Assembly: GCF_033115175.1 (NCBI RefSeq)
Contig: NC_084850.1
Location: 102,177,439 to 102,241,438, forward strand
DNA from: Lepus europaeus
Lineage: Eukaryota; Chordata; Mammalia; Lagomorpha; Leporidae
DNA: 64,000 nt
Direction of reading: 5' to 3'
Shown here in pieces: positions 21,186 through 31,970 of the stretch. The translations under genes were made by a program, and so were the position numbers. The notes below the pieces were generated by a model. It saw only the letters and a program-made list of their open reading frames with translations, was not told the origin of the DNA and searched no databases. Position 1 is the first letter of the stretch. Each line of letters starts with the position of its first letter.

Positions 21186-22446
21186 ACATTTTCTTTATCC
21201 ATTCATCTGATTATGTACACCCAGGTTAATTCCTTACACTAGCTATTGTGAGTAGTGCTGCAGTGAACTTGGGAGTGCAGGTATCTCTTTCATAAAGTGC
21301 TTTCATTTCCTTCAGATATACAACCGGAAGTGGTATCTCTGGGTCTTGTGGCAAATCTACTTTTAGTCTTCCAAGGAATCTCCACGATGTTTTCCATAAT
21401 GACTGTACTAATTTGCATTCCCATCAACACTGTATAAGGAGTCCCTTTTCTCCACATGCTCACCAACATTGTTATTCTTTGTTTTTTGTTTGTTTCTTAA
21501 ATAGGCAATCTAAGTAGAGGGAGGTTTTGATTTGCTTTTTCCTGCTGGCTAGAGTATTTTCCCTGTATTTGTTGGCCATTTGTATTTCTTCTCCTGAGAA
21601 ATGTCTATCCATATCCTTTGCCCTTTTCTTAATTAGATTGATCTTTTTTTTGTTATTGTTCATTGTTATTGAGGTTTTTTTTTTTTTTTAGTTCCTTATG
21701 TGTTCTGGATATCAATCCTTTATCTGATGCATAGTTTGTAAATATTTTCTGGCATTGTGTCAGTTGTCTGTTCACTCTGTGAATTCTTAATAATGGTTTT
21801 TTTTTTCTTCTTCTTTTTTTTTTTTTTTGACAGGCAGAGTGGATAGTGAGAGAAAGAGAGAGACAGAGAGAAAGGTCTTCCTTTTTGCCGTTGGTTCACC
21901 CTCCAATGGCCGCTGCAGCCAGCGCATTGCGCTGATCCGAAGCCAGGAGCCAGGTGCTTCTCCTGGTCTCCCATGGGGTGCAGGGCCCAAGGACTTGGGC
22001 CATCCTCCACTGCCTTCCCGGGCCATAGCAGAGAGCTGGCCTGGAAGAGGGGCAACTGGGTTAGAATCCAGAGCCCCAACCGGGACTAGAACCCGGTGTG
22101 CCGGCGCTGCAAGGCGGAGGATTAGCCTGTTAAGCCACGGCGCAGGCCGTGAATTCTTTCTTTTACTGTACACAAGGCCCTTAGTTTGACATAATCCCTT
22201 TTATTTGTTTTTGCTTTTATTGCCTTTTTGAATTGGTCTTATCCAAAATATCATTGCCTATGCCAATATCTTGAAATGTTTTCCCCTAGTAATTTCATAA
22301 TTTCTGGCTTCATATTTATATCTTTGATCCATTTTGAGTTGATTTTTTTATAAAGTGAGAGGTAGGGATCAATTTTCAATCTTCTGACTATAAATGGCAT
22401 ATTAAAGTATGTTCCTTCTGTAGTTAGTCTGTTCAAGATTTTTTTT
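21186..22446 (-). mobile_element. LINE-1 fragment, reverse orientation
   Basis: Antisense L1 3' part, for example CCAATAATGACTGTAC-type text at 21395-21450, CATTCCCATCAACACTGTATAAGG, and GTTGATTTTTTTATAAAGTGAGAGGTAGGG at 22338-22370. Interrupted by a SINE at 21789-22148. Frames are broken. Confidence 0.75.
21789..22148 (-). mobile_element. CTGTC-A(n) C-SINE
   Basis: TSD GTGAATTCTT at 21779-21788 and 22149-22158. Confidence 0.93.
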
Positions 22447-22768
22447 GGTTTTTAAGATTTTACTTATTTGAGAGAGTTACAGACAGTGAGAGGGAGAGAC
22501 AGAGAAAAAGGTCTTTCTTCCATTGGTTCACTCTCCAAATGGTCGCAATGGCTGGAGCTGTGCCAATCCAAAGCCAGGAGCCAGATGCTTCTTCCCGGTC
22601 TCCCATGCGGGTGCAGAGGCCCAAGGACTTGGGCCATCTTCCACTGCTTTCCCAGGCCACAACAGAGAGCTGGATAGGAAGAAGAGCAGCCAGGACTAGA
22701 ACCGGCACCCATATGGGTGGCCAGTGCCACAGGCAGAGGATTAACCTACTCGCCATGGCGCCGGCTCC
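22447..22768 (-). mobile_element. AATAAA-tail C-SINE
   Basis: Exact 16-base TSD GTTCAAGATTTTTTTT at 22431-22446 and 22769-22784. Confidence 0.95.
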
Positions 22769-22824
22769 GTTCAAGATTTTTTTTACGTTTAGTATGTTTC
22801 AAATACAGCTCAAAAGTCACATGT

Positions 22825-23157
22825 AGGGGCCGGTGCCGTGGCGCAGTGGGTTAATCCTCCACCTGCGGTGCCGGCATCCCATATGGGAGCCGGTTTTAGT
22901 CCCGGCTGCTCCACTTCCGATCCCGCTCTCTGCTCTGGCCTGGGAAAGCAGTAGAAGATGGCCCAAGTTCTTGGGCCCCTGCACCCATGTGGGACACCTG
23001 GAAGAAGCTCCTGGCTCCTGGTTTCAGATCTGCGCAGCTCCAGCCGTTGCAGCCATTTGGGGAGTGAACCAGCAGACAGAAGACTTTTCTCTCTGTCTCT
23101 CCCTCTCACTGTCTGTAACTCTACCTCTCAAATAAATAAATAAAACCTTCTTTAAAA
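22825..23157 (+). mobile_element. AATAAA-tail C-SINE
   Basis: Exact 13-base TSD AAAAGTCACATGT at 22812-22824 and 23158-23170. Confidence 0.95.
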
Positions 23158-23422
23158 AAAAGTCACATGTGGTTAAGCCTAAGGGAGCCTGTTCCCCCTG
23201 CTGCCAGGTGAGAATGCACAGGAGACCCACCCATGCAGAACAGGCCCCCATCAGACAAAGGGTCTGCTAGTGTGTTGATCCTGCACCTCCCAGCCTCCCA
23301 AACCATCACCAAGAAATTTCTGTTGTACAAAGAAAGATAAATACCACATGTTCTCTCTCCTATGTGCAAGTTGAAAAAACTATCAGCCTGAACTTAGAAA
23401 AGTGATTATTAGAAGTTAGGAA

Positions 23423-23755
23423 GGGGGTCGGTGCTGAGGCACAGCAGGTTAACGCCCTGGCCTTAAGCGCTGGCATCCCATGTGGGTGCCGGTTCGAGTC
23501 CCGGCTGCTCCTCTTCCTATCCAGCTCTCTGCTATGGCCTGGGAAAGCAGTGGAAGATGGCCCAAGTCCTTGGGCCCTTGCATCCGCATGGGAGACCCAG
23601 AAGAAGCTCCTGGCTCCTGGCTTGGGATCAGTGCAGCTCCAGGCATTGCGGCCAATTGGGGAGTGAACCAGCAGATGGGAGACCTCTCTATCTCTCCCTC
23701 TCCTGTCTCTGTGTAACTCTGACTTTCAAATAAATAAATAAATCTTTAAAAAAAA
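23423..23755 (+). mobile_element. AATAAA-tail C-SINE
   Basis: Complete. TAGGAAG flanks both ends (about 23417-23423 and 23756-23762). Confidence 0.92.
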
Positions 23756-23901
23756 TAGGAAGAACTGGATAGAGGGAGACTAGATAACAGATGCTCAAAC
23801 TCAGCACAGAGAGGGGTAATCACACTTCACAATAATGTATTATATGTTATATAAAGAACTCAGTGAGAGGAGCTGCTGGGATCCAAACACAAAGAAAACA
23901 T

Positions 23902-24179
23902 AGGAGCCGGCACTGTGGTGTAGCGGGTAATGCAGTGCTGGCTGCCCTGTATACAGGCACCTGTTCAAGCCCTGACCCCTCCACTTCTGATCCGGCTCCC
24001 TGCTAGTAGCCTGGGAAAAGCAACGGAAGATAGCCCATCCACATGGGAGACCAGGATGAAGCTCCTGGCTCCTGGATTCAGCCTGGCCCAACCCTGGCTT
24101 ATGGTCATCTGGGAATTGAACCAGCACATAGAAGATATCTCTCTGTGTTTGTCACTCCCCTCTCTCTCTGCAACTCTTT
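23902..24179 (+). mobile_element. AATAAA-tail C-SINE, tail split by the next copy
   Basis: Head AGGAGCCGGCACTGTGGTGTAGCGGG. The body shows several deletions. The tail CAAATAAAATATTTTTT reappears at 24519-24545. Confidence 0.87.
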
Positions 24180-24518
24180 TTTTTAAGATGTATTTGTTTG
24201 AAAGGCAGAGTTACAGAGAGGCAGAGACAGAGAGAGAGACAGCGAGAGAGAGAGAGGGAGGTCTTCCATCCGCTGGTTCACTCCCCAATTGGCCACAATG
24301 GCTGGCGCTGAGCCGATCCGAAGCCAGGAGCCAGGATCTTCCTCCAGGTCTCCCACGTGGGTGCAGAGGCCCAAGGACTTGGGCCATGTTCCGCTGCTTT
24401 CCCAGGCCATAGCAGAGAGCTGGATTGGAAGTGGAGCAGCCAGGACTCGAACCGGCGCCCACATGGGATGCCGGCACTGTAGGTGGCTACTTTACCTGCT
24501 ACGCCACAGCACCGGCCC
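24180..24518 (-). mobile_element. AATAAA-tail C-SINE inside the tail of another
   Basis: Complete reverse copy ending GCCACAGCACCGGCCCC. No clear TSD, perhaps because the target was A/T tail. Confidence 0.92.
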
Positions 24519-24600
24519 CCAAATAAAATATTTTTTAAAAATAAAATATAAAGACTTGGAAATGCTAATTGCCTGATTTGATCAGCTAAGCAGGTTTAGG

Positions 24601-24877
24601 CTGGTTTCAATAACTTCAACTGCCTCTGAGGTGTTCGGGTTGTCTCCGGTTGTCTGGTGATTAGAGGAAAAGCATAGTGGCCTGGAGTGTGACAGTCCAG
24701 AGAGGAGGAGGTCAGGGATATAGATTCTGGATTTACTGGTTTGTGTTTGAAAGGTATGTCCAGGGACAAGCTGTTCGTTACCTCTAGGAACTGGTTAACC
24801 CTGGAAGGGGAAGTTCCTCTACAAACAGCAAAGCACCAGACAACAGAAAATACAAAGAGATGATTAATTTACAGTAT
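24601..24877. other. Unassigned spacer
   Basis: No gene or recognised element. Confidence 0.5.
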
Positions 24878-25085
24878 TACCCAAGCCAGAGCTGGGAGCT
24901 GGGAACTCAATCCAGGCCTCCCACGAGGGTGGCAGGAACCCAAATACTCGAGCCATCACTGCTGCCTCCCAGGGTCTGCATCAGTAGGAAACCGGAGTCA
25001 GGAGCCAGGAATTGAACTAAGACACTGCAATGTGGGGTGTGAGCACCTTACAGCATCCTAACCATGGGACAAAATGCTCACCTCT
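24878..25085 (-). mobile_element. Old C-SINE fragment
   Basis: CCAGAGCTGGGAGCTGGGAACTC to CATGGGACAAAATGCTCACCTC. The 3' half is missing. Confidence 0.75.
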
Positions 25086-25097
25086 CGCCTTATTCTT

Positions 25098-25451
25098 TTT
25101 GATTTTTTTTTTTGACAGGCAGAGTGGATAGTGAGAGAAAGAGAGAGACAGAGAGAAAGGTCTTCCTTTTTGCCGTTGGTTCACCCTCCAATGGCTGCCG
25201 TGGCCAGCACACTGCGGCCAGCACATCGCGCCGATCTGAAGCCGGGAGCCAGGTGCCTCCCCTGGTCTCCCATGCAGGTGCAGGGCCCAAGCACTTGGGC
25301 CATCCTCCACTGCCTTCCCGGGCCATAGCAGAGAGCTGGCCTGGAAGAGGGGCAACCAGGACAGAATCCGGCTCCCCGACCGGGACTAGAACCCGGTGTG
25401 CCTGCACCGCAAGGCAGAGGATTAGCCTAGTGAGCCGCAGCGCTGGCCTCT
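25098..25451 (-). mobile_element. CTGTC-A(n) C-SINE
   Basis: TSD CCTTATTCTT at 25088-25097 and 25452-25461. The GCCGTGGCCAGCACACTGCGGCCAGCACATCGCGCC block has an extra internal repeat. Confidence 0.94.
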
Positions 25452-25477
25452 CCTTATTCTTAATTTCTAATTTTTAT

Positions 25478-25734
25478 TTATTAATTTTCATTTTATTTTA
25501 AAGGCAAGGAGACAGAGATCTTCCATCTGCTGATTCACTCCCCAAATATCTGCTTCAGCCAAGGCTGGGCCAGGCCAAAGCCAGGAGCCTGGATCTTGAT
25601 CTAGGTCTTTCATGTGGGTGGCAGGTACCCAAATATTTGGGCCATCATCTGCTGCATCTCAAGGTGTTCATTACCAGGAAGCTGGATCTGAAGCAGAGCC
25701 AGGACTTAACCACTGTGCTGATTGCCTGCTCCCT
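25478..25734 (-). mobile_element. Old C-SINE
   Basis: TTTATTTTAAAGGCAAGGAGACAGAG at the left; CCACTGTGCTGATTGCCTGCTCCC at the right. Confidence 0.78.
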
Positions 25735-25825
25735 ATTTTTAAATAACGTGATCATCTATGTAAAATGTCCCAAGAAATCTTGCATGACAAAACTTCCAAA
25801 ATTAATCGAGCAAAAATAATCACCT

Positions 25826-26165
25826 TCTTAAAAAGAGATTTATTTTATTTATTTGAAAGTCAGAGTTACACAGAGAGAGGAGAGGCAGAGAGAGAGAGAG
25901 AGAGGTCTTCCATCTGCTGGTACACTCCTCAGATGGCTGCAATAGGCGGGGCTGGGCCAGGCTGAAGCCAGGAACCTGGAACTCCATCCTGGTCTCCCAC
26001 ATGTGTGGCAGAGACCCAAGCACTTGGACCTTCTTCCATTGCTTTCCCAGGCACATTAGCAGGGAGCTGAGTCATAAGCAGAGCAGCTGGGACTCAAATC
26101 GGTGCTCATATGGGATGCTAGCACCGCAGTGAACAGCTTAACCCACCATGCCATGATCCCAGCCC
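25826..26165 (-). mobile_element. AATAAA-tail C-SINE, diverged
   Basis: AAGAGATTTATTTTATTTATTTGAAAGTC to CCACCATGCCATGATCCCAGCCC. Confidence 0.88.
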
Positions 26166-26597
26166 TATGATCACATTTCCATATAGTAGCTATGAATATA
26201 AAGAAACTGAAATTTAAAATTTATAATCAGTCCTTAAAAATTAAATAGTTAGGCTTAGCTAAAGATGTAAAATATCTGGATGACAGAAATTACAAAATGT
26301 TGAAAGAAGAGCTAAATAAATGGAGAGGCAATCCAAGTCCACAGAATGGAAGGCTCAACACTGTAAAGATGCCAGTTTTCCCCAAACTGATACACAGTGT
26401 AGGTTTAATACAATTTCTTACCAAAATCCCAGGAAGGATTTCTGTAGACACAGACAATAATTTTAGGAAATTTATACAGAAAGACAAAGGAACTAGAATA
26501 GCTAAAGGAATTTTGAGAAATAATAATAAAGGGGGAGGAATCATCCTACTCAATATTAGGCATTTACCACATAGCTACATTAGCCAAGACAGCGTGG

Positions 26598-26925
26598 GGG
26601 CCAGTGCTGTGGTGTAGCAGGAAAAGCCACCACTTGCAGTGCCAGCATCCCATGTGGGCACCAGTTCGAGTCCCGACTGCTCCTCTTCCCATCCAGATCT
26701 CTGCTATGGCCTGAGAAAGCAGTACAAGATGGCCCAATTCCTTGGGCTCCTGCACCCACGTGGGAGATCCAGAATAAGCTCCTGGCTCCTGGCTTCAGAT
26801 TGGCGCAGCTCCGGCCATGCGGCCAATTGGGGAGTGAATCAGCTGATGGAAGACCCCCCCCCGCCGCCGCCACCTCGCCTTCTCTCTCTGTGTAACTCTG
26901 ACTTTCAAATAAATCTTAAAAAAAA
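26598..26925 (+). mobile_element. AATAAA-tail C-SINE
   Basis: 12-base TSD AAGACAGCGTGG at 26586-26597 and 26926-26937. The CT run has become CCCCCCCCGCCGCCGCCACC (26855-26875). Confidence 0.95.
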
Positions 26926-27353
26926 AAGACAGCGTGGCAGCATAGATAGATCAATAGAACAGAATAGTGAACCAAGAAGAAGCCCCAAACAAGGATAGCT
27001 AATTTCTTTTGGCAAAGTTGCAAAAGTAAGTCAACATAGAAAGATAGCTTTTTCAACAAATGATGTGGGAGCAAGTGGACTTAAATAGGCCCAAAAAATG
27101 AGGCACAGCATAAGGAACATCTTGAACAAAAATTAACACAAAACATAAAATGCAAAACTTTCAGAAAACAAACAAACAAACAAAAAAACTAGGAGAAAAT
27201 CTTCAGGATCTAACAATAGGTAAAGACTTCTTAAATTTGACATCAAAAGCACGATCCATAAAAGGAAAAGATGATCAATTGTACTCCATCTAAATTAAAA
27301 GCCTTTATTCTGGGAAATCTCACCTGAAGATGGAAGATGAAAAGACAAGTTAC

Positions 27354-27668
27354 AAGGGCCCGGGGCTGTGGTATAGTGGGTTAAGCCTCTGCCTGCAGTG
27401 CTGGCATCCCACGAGTCCAGGCTGCTCAATTTCCAATCCAGCTTCCTGCTAATGTACCTGGGGAAAACAGGGGAGGACGGCCCAAGTACTTGGGCCCCTG
27501 CACCCACGTGGGAGACCTGAATGAAGATCTTGGCTCCTGGCTCCAGTCTGGCCTAGGCCTAGTCATTGCAGCCATTTAGGGAGTGAACCAGAGGATGTAA
27601 GATCTCCCACTCTCCCTCTCTCTCTGTAACGCTGCCTTTCACATAAAAATAAAATAAATATCTTTAAT
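27354..27668 (+). mobile_element. AATAAA-tail C-SINE with the next copy in its tail
   Basis: Begins after AAAGACAAGTTACA (27340-27353). The matching flank AAAGGCAAATTACA is at 28040-28053, beyond the nested copy, so both SINEs lie between one pair of target copies. Confidence 0.88.
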
Positions 27669-28022
27669 TTATTTATTTATTTATTTATTTATTGACAAGC
27701 AGAGTGGATAGTGAGAGAGAGAGACAGAGAGAAAGGTCTTCCTTTTTGCCGTTGGTTCACCCTCCAATGGCCACCGCCGCCGGCGCGCTGCAGCTGGCGC
27801 ATCACGCTGATCCGAAGCCAGGAGCCAGGCGCTTCTCCTGGTCTCCCATGGGGTGCAGGGCCCAAGCATTTGGGCCATCCTCCACTGCACTCCCGGGCCA
27901 TAGCAGAGAGCTGGCCTGGAAGAGGGGCAACCGGGACAGAATCTGGTTCCCTGACCGGGAATAGAACCTGCTGTGCCAGCGCCGCAAGGCGGAGGATTAG
28001 CCTATTGAGCCGCGGCGCCGGC
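27669..28022 (-). mobile_element. CTGTC-A(n) C-SINE
   Basis: T-rich tail complement (TTTA)n then GACAAGCAGAGTGG; ends GCCGCGGCGCCGGC. The target AATAAATAT is repeated on the right (28023-28031). Confidence 0.93.
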
Positions 28023-28351
28023 AATAAATATTTTTTTAAAAAGGCAAATTACAGATGGGGAGAAAATATTGGCAAACTGCATAGCTCACAGCAGACTCAT
28101 TTTTAGAATATACAAGGAACTTTCCAGACTCCAGAATGTAAAAACAGATAATGCAATTAGAAAATAGACAAAAGGCATAAAGTCATTTCATCAAAAAGGA
28201 TATGCAATAAGCAAATGAGTGCATGAAATGACATTCGGTGTCATTAGCACATTTAGCCCACAAAGACATCAGTCCACACATCTAAGAACGGCTGACATAA
28301 ACATAACAACACCAAATATTGGTGAGGATATAGAAAAATATGATCATTCTT

Positions 28352-28684
28352 TTTTTTTTTTTTGACAGGCAGAGTGGACAGTGAGAGACAGAGAGAAAGG
28401 TCTTCCTTTGCCGTTGGTTCACAATCCAATGGCCGCCGCGGTAGGCGCGCTGCGGCCGGCGCACCGCGCTGATCCGATGGCAGGAGCCAGGTGCTTCTCC
28501 TGGTCTCCCATGGGGTGCAGCACCCAAGCACTTGGGCCATCCTCCACTTCACTCCCTGGCCACAGCAGAGAGCTGGCCTGGAAGAGGGGCAACCGGGACA
28601 GGATCGGTGCCCCGACCGGGACTAGAACCCGGTGTGCCGGCGCCGCAAGGTGGAGGATTAGCCTAGTGAGCCGCGGCGCCGGCC
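28352..28684 (-). mobile_element. CTGTC-A(n) C-SINE
   Basis: Exact 16-base TSD AAATATGATCATTCTT at 28336-28351 and 28685-28700. Confidence 0.96.
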
Positions 28685-29211
28685 AAATATGATCATTCTT
28701 ACATTGCTGGTGGAAATGCAGAACAGCACAGCCAATCTGGAAAACCATTTGGTGAGTTCTTCTAACACCGAATGTATCCCAGAGAAATGAACATTGATGT
28801 TTCTACCAAACCTGTATGTTCACAGCAGCTTTACTTGTAATAGACAAAAACTGGAATCAGCCCAGATATCCCCCAAATGGTGAAATGTTAAGCAAACTGT
28901 AGCACATGCACACTTTGCAACACTGCTCAACAAGAAAAGTGACCAAACTCTTGACACAACTCAGAAGGAATGCTCAGTGGAAACACCCAGTCCCAACAGG
29001 TTGCATAATGGGTGATTCCATTTGTACAACGTTTGCAAAATTGTGGAGCTGGAGGGCTAAATAATAGTTGCGAGGAATTAGGGACTGGAGTGGCCCACGT
29101 GGGGTGGGACTGCAAGGCGGTAGCAGGAAGGAGATCTTTGTACTGATGAGACAGTTTCACACCCTAATTGTGGTGGTGGTTACACAAATCTACAAATGTG
29201 GCAGAACTGCA

Positions 29212-29407
29212 CCTATCCAATCACAGCTCCCAGCCAGGAGCTTCTTCTGGGTCTCCCACAGGGATGGACTTGGGCCATCTTCCACTACTTTCCCAGGCCA
29301 CAACACAGAGCTGGATCGGAAGTGGAGCAGTCGGGACTCGAACTGGTGCCCATATGAGATGCCTGTACTGCAGGTGGTGGCTTAACCTGCTCTGCCACAA
29401 CGCTGGC
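29212..29407 (-). mobile_element. C-SINE 5' portion, inverted relative to the following 3' portion
   Basis: Reverse-strand body (CAGCCAGGAGCTTCTTCTGGG to GCCACAACGCTGGCC) lacking the tail side. It joins directly to a forward CT run and tail. Confidence 0.82.
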
Positions 29408-29529
29408 CTCTCTCTCTCTCTCTCTCTTCCTTGTCTTCCCCCTCCCCCTTCCCCCTCCCCCTCCCCCCTCTGCCTCTGCCTCTCCGCAGCTCTGCCTTTC
29501 TAATAAATAAATAAATAAATCTTTAAAAG
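29408..29529 (+). mobile_element. C-SINE 3' portion (CT run plus AATAAA tail)
   Basis: CT run, then interrupted C-rich (TTCCCCC)n, CTGCCTTTCTAATAAATAAATAAATAAATCTTT-A(n). With 29212-29407 it forms one inverted element. Confidence 0.85.
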
Positions 29530-29579
29530 AGAGAAGAAAAACAGAAAATTGGTGAAGAAACGTGAAAGGAGCTAAAGGG

Positions 29580-30215
29580 AAACATCCAATGACTGAACCT
29601 AGCCCTGTCAGGCACCCCGCTATGCCAAGTCTTCATCTCTCACCCCATCCCTTACTCCAAAGAGCCCTGTCACACAGCCCACAGGCAGTGAGCACACAGC
29701 CCAAGAAAAACCTTGGCACTAACACACACAGTCACCCTAACTCGCACTCAGACCACCATCACTCCTTTGCATCCCCTCTGCCACTCCCACATACACTGCA
29801 GTCCTCATCACTAGAGACACGGCCGCTCCAGCCTTCCCTGGGTGGACCCCTCCTACCCTTGCCCAGACCCTCCTCACTCAGCACAGACCTCAGCACTCGC
29901 TCCCCACTCTGTCACCCGCAGACCTCAACACTCAACCAAGATACCCTCCACTGTGAACCCTGCAGAACCCAGTCCTCAGACTATGTGCAGCCCTGCTCAC
30001 CTGCTGGACTCCCTGCCGCTCACCCCACCTGTTCACCATTCCAAAGAGCCCCATTCTGCACACAACAGACCCACACCATCACTCACCCCCATAGGTGTCC
30101 ACACTTCCCACAAGGAGCCCATAATTCACCTCGCACACTTCTCATTCGCCCTTCAGACCCACTCTAACTCACTACCCAGACACCCCTCATTCTCTGAATG
30201 CCCAGGATTCATAGC
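29580..30215. repeat. G-poor C/A-rich degenerate repeat tract
   Basis: About 600 bases very low in G on the plus strand, built of loosely repeated CACTCA, CAGACC and CTCACCCC-like words. An open frame of 201 codons (29562-30167) follows from the lack of TGA/TAG-forming G rather than from coding selection. It has no domain, only Ser/Pro/His/Thr-rich text. Confidence 0.6.
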
Positions 30216-30228
30216 AAAAACCTGTCAC

Positions 30229-30582
30229 AGAATCAACGATGTGGCATAGTAGGCTAAGCCTCTGCCTCTGGTGCTGGCATCCCATATGTACGGCGGTTCC
30301 AGTCCCAGCTGCTCCATTTCAAATCCAGCTAATGCACCAGGGAAAGCAGTAGATGACCCAAGCCCTTACGCCCCTGCGCCCGCGTGGGAGACCTGGAGGG
30401 AGCTCCTGGTTCCTGGCTTCAGATTGGCCCAGCTCTGGCCATCGCAGCCACTTGGGGAGTGAACCAACGGATGGAAGACTATCCCTCCCTCCCACCCTCC
30501 CTCCCTCCTCTCTCTCTCTCTGCCTCTGCCTCTCTGTAACTCTGCCTTTCAAATAAATAAATAAGTCTTAAAAACAAAAAAG
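30229..30582 (+). mobile_element. AATAAA-tail C-SINE
   Basis: TSD AACCTGTCAC at 30219-30228 and 30583-30592. The CT run is altered to (CCCT)n. Confidence 0.93.
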
Positions 30583-30592
30583 AACCTGTCAC

Positions 30593-30929
30593 TCACCAAG
30601 AAATCTCACCACTCACGTCACAAATCCCCATCGGGCTTCTCAGAGTCATGTGGATTTTGCTCATTTCCAGAAGCTCTATAGAATGCAAACAGGTATTTGC
30701 ACTTGAAGGGATAGAATACTGGCATACACACTGGGGATTTAAGACTGTAGACCAGGGCCTTAAACCAATGTGGTCCTCCCCACAATCTCCTGCCTCCCTA
30801 AACTCAAACAAGATGGCAATGCCCACACTGCAGCCCCTTATTAGACACCACCATCTTGGATGCTTGGCCAGGGAGGTGGGATGGGAAGCCCCCTCCTTAG
30901 GTAGCTCCTTGGTTTTTTGTTTTGTTTTT
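30593..30929. other. Unassigned spacer
   Basis: Two opposed YY1-like words (AAGATGGCAATG at 30809 and CACCATCTTGGATG at 30849) are the only notable feature. No gene seen. Confidence 0.45.
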
Positions 30930-30943
30930 CACTGATTGTACTT

Positions 30944-31274
30944 TTTTAAAATTTTTATTTGTTCATTTTGAAAGGCAGAGTTACAGACAGAGAGAGGGAG
31001 AGAAAAAGAAAGAGAGATCTTCCATCCACTGGTTCACTCCCTGAATGGTTGCAATGGCTGGAGCTGGGCCAGGCCAAAGCCAGGAGCCAGGAGGTTCTTC
31101 CGGGTCTCCCACACGGGTGCAGGGGCCCAAGCACTTGGACCATCTTCTACTGCTTTCCCAGGCCATAGCAGAGAGCTGGATGGGAAGTGGAGCAATTGGG
31201 AATCAAACTGGTGCCCATATAGTATGCTGGCATCGCAGGTGGCGGCTTTACCCACTATGCCACGGCACCAGCCC
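30944..31274 (-). mobile_element. AATAAA-tail C-SINE
   Basis: Flanks CACTGATTGTACTT (30930-30943) and CACTGACTATACTT (31275-31288), a TSD with two differences. Confidence 0.93.
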
Positions 31275-31324
31275 CACTGACTATACTTTAATTATTTCAG
31301 TTTATTTAATAAAAAGTTATTGTT

Positions 31325-31656
31325 GGGGCCAGTGCTGTGGTGCAGCAGGTTAACGCCCTGGCCTGAAATGCCAGCATCCCATATGGGCACTGGTTCGAGA
31401 CCTAACTGTTCCACTTTCCATCCAGCTCTCTGCTATGGCCTAGGAAAGCAGTAGAAGATTGCCCACGTCCTTGGGCCCCTGCACCCAAGTGGGAGACCCG
31501 GAAGATGCTCCTGGCTCCTGTCTTCGGATCGGCTCAGCTCCAGCCGTTGTGGTCAATTGGGGAGTGAACCATCAGATGGAAGACCTCTCTCTCTCTCCCT
31601 CCCTCTCCTCTCTCCGTGTAACTCTGACTGTCAAATAAATAAATAAATCTTCAAAA
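31325..31656 (+). mobile_element. AATAAA-tail C-SINE
   Basis: TSD AAAAGTTATTGTT at 31312-31324 and AAAAGTTATTCTT at 31657-31669. Confidence 0.94.
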
Positions 31657-31669
31657 AAAAGTTATTCTT

Positions 31670-31925
31670 GGGGCTGGTGTCACGGAGTAGCAGGTAAAAC
31701 AGCCACCTGTGGTGCCAGCTTCCCATATGGGCACCAGTTTGAGTCCTAGCTGCTCTACTTCTGATCCAGTTTTCTGCATGGCCTGGGAAAGCAGTAGAAG
31801 ATAGTCCAAATCCTTGGGCCCCTGCACCTGCATGGGAGACCCAGAAGAAGCTCATGGCATCTGGCTTCAGATCGGCCCAGCTCCAGCCATTGCGGCCATT
31901 TGGAGAGTGAAGCAACAGATGGAAG

Positions 31926-31970
<45 letters not shown>
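31670..31970 (+). mobile_element. AATAAA-tail C-SINE, truncated after the CT run
   Basis: Starts exactly at the right TSD of the preceding copy. Ends in about 38 bases of CT and then passes into LTR sequence with no AATAAA tail. Confidence 0.88.

Larger units (their letters stand above)
23158..24600 (+). mobile_element. LINE-1 3' UTR fragments, split by SINEs
   Basis: Pieces 23171-23422, 23757-23901 and 24553-24600 contain CCACATGTTCTCTCTCCTATGTG, GAACTGGATAGAGGGAGACTAG and ACTTGGAAATGCTAATTGCCTGATTTGATCA, which are typical of L1 3' UTRs. No coding part. Confidence 0.55.
26166..29211 (+). mobile_element. LINE-1, ORF2 3' part and 3' UTR, split by four SINEs
   Basis: Pieces 26166-26597, 26926-27353, 28024-28351 and 28685-29211 read in order as the C-terminal third of L1 ORF2 followed by the 3' UTR (GTGGTGGTTACACAAATCTACAAATGTG near 29170-29199). 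The first piece is open for 106 codons (26297-26617), but stops and frameshifts follow. Inactive. Confidence 0.8.

Noticed and set aside
26297..26617. Intact L1 ORF2 domain
   Set aside because: Only 106 codons are open; SINEs, stops and frameshifts follow, so it is a dead fragment.
29562..30167. 201-codon open frame, the longest in the window
   Set aside because: It lies in G-poor repeat-like DNA where two of the three stop codons are rare, overlaps a second open frame, and has no domain, only Ser/Pro/His/Thr-rich low-complexity text.
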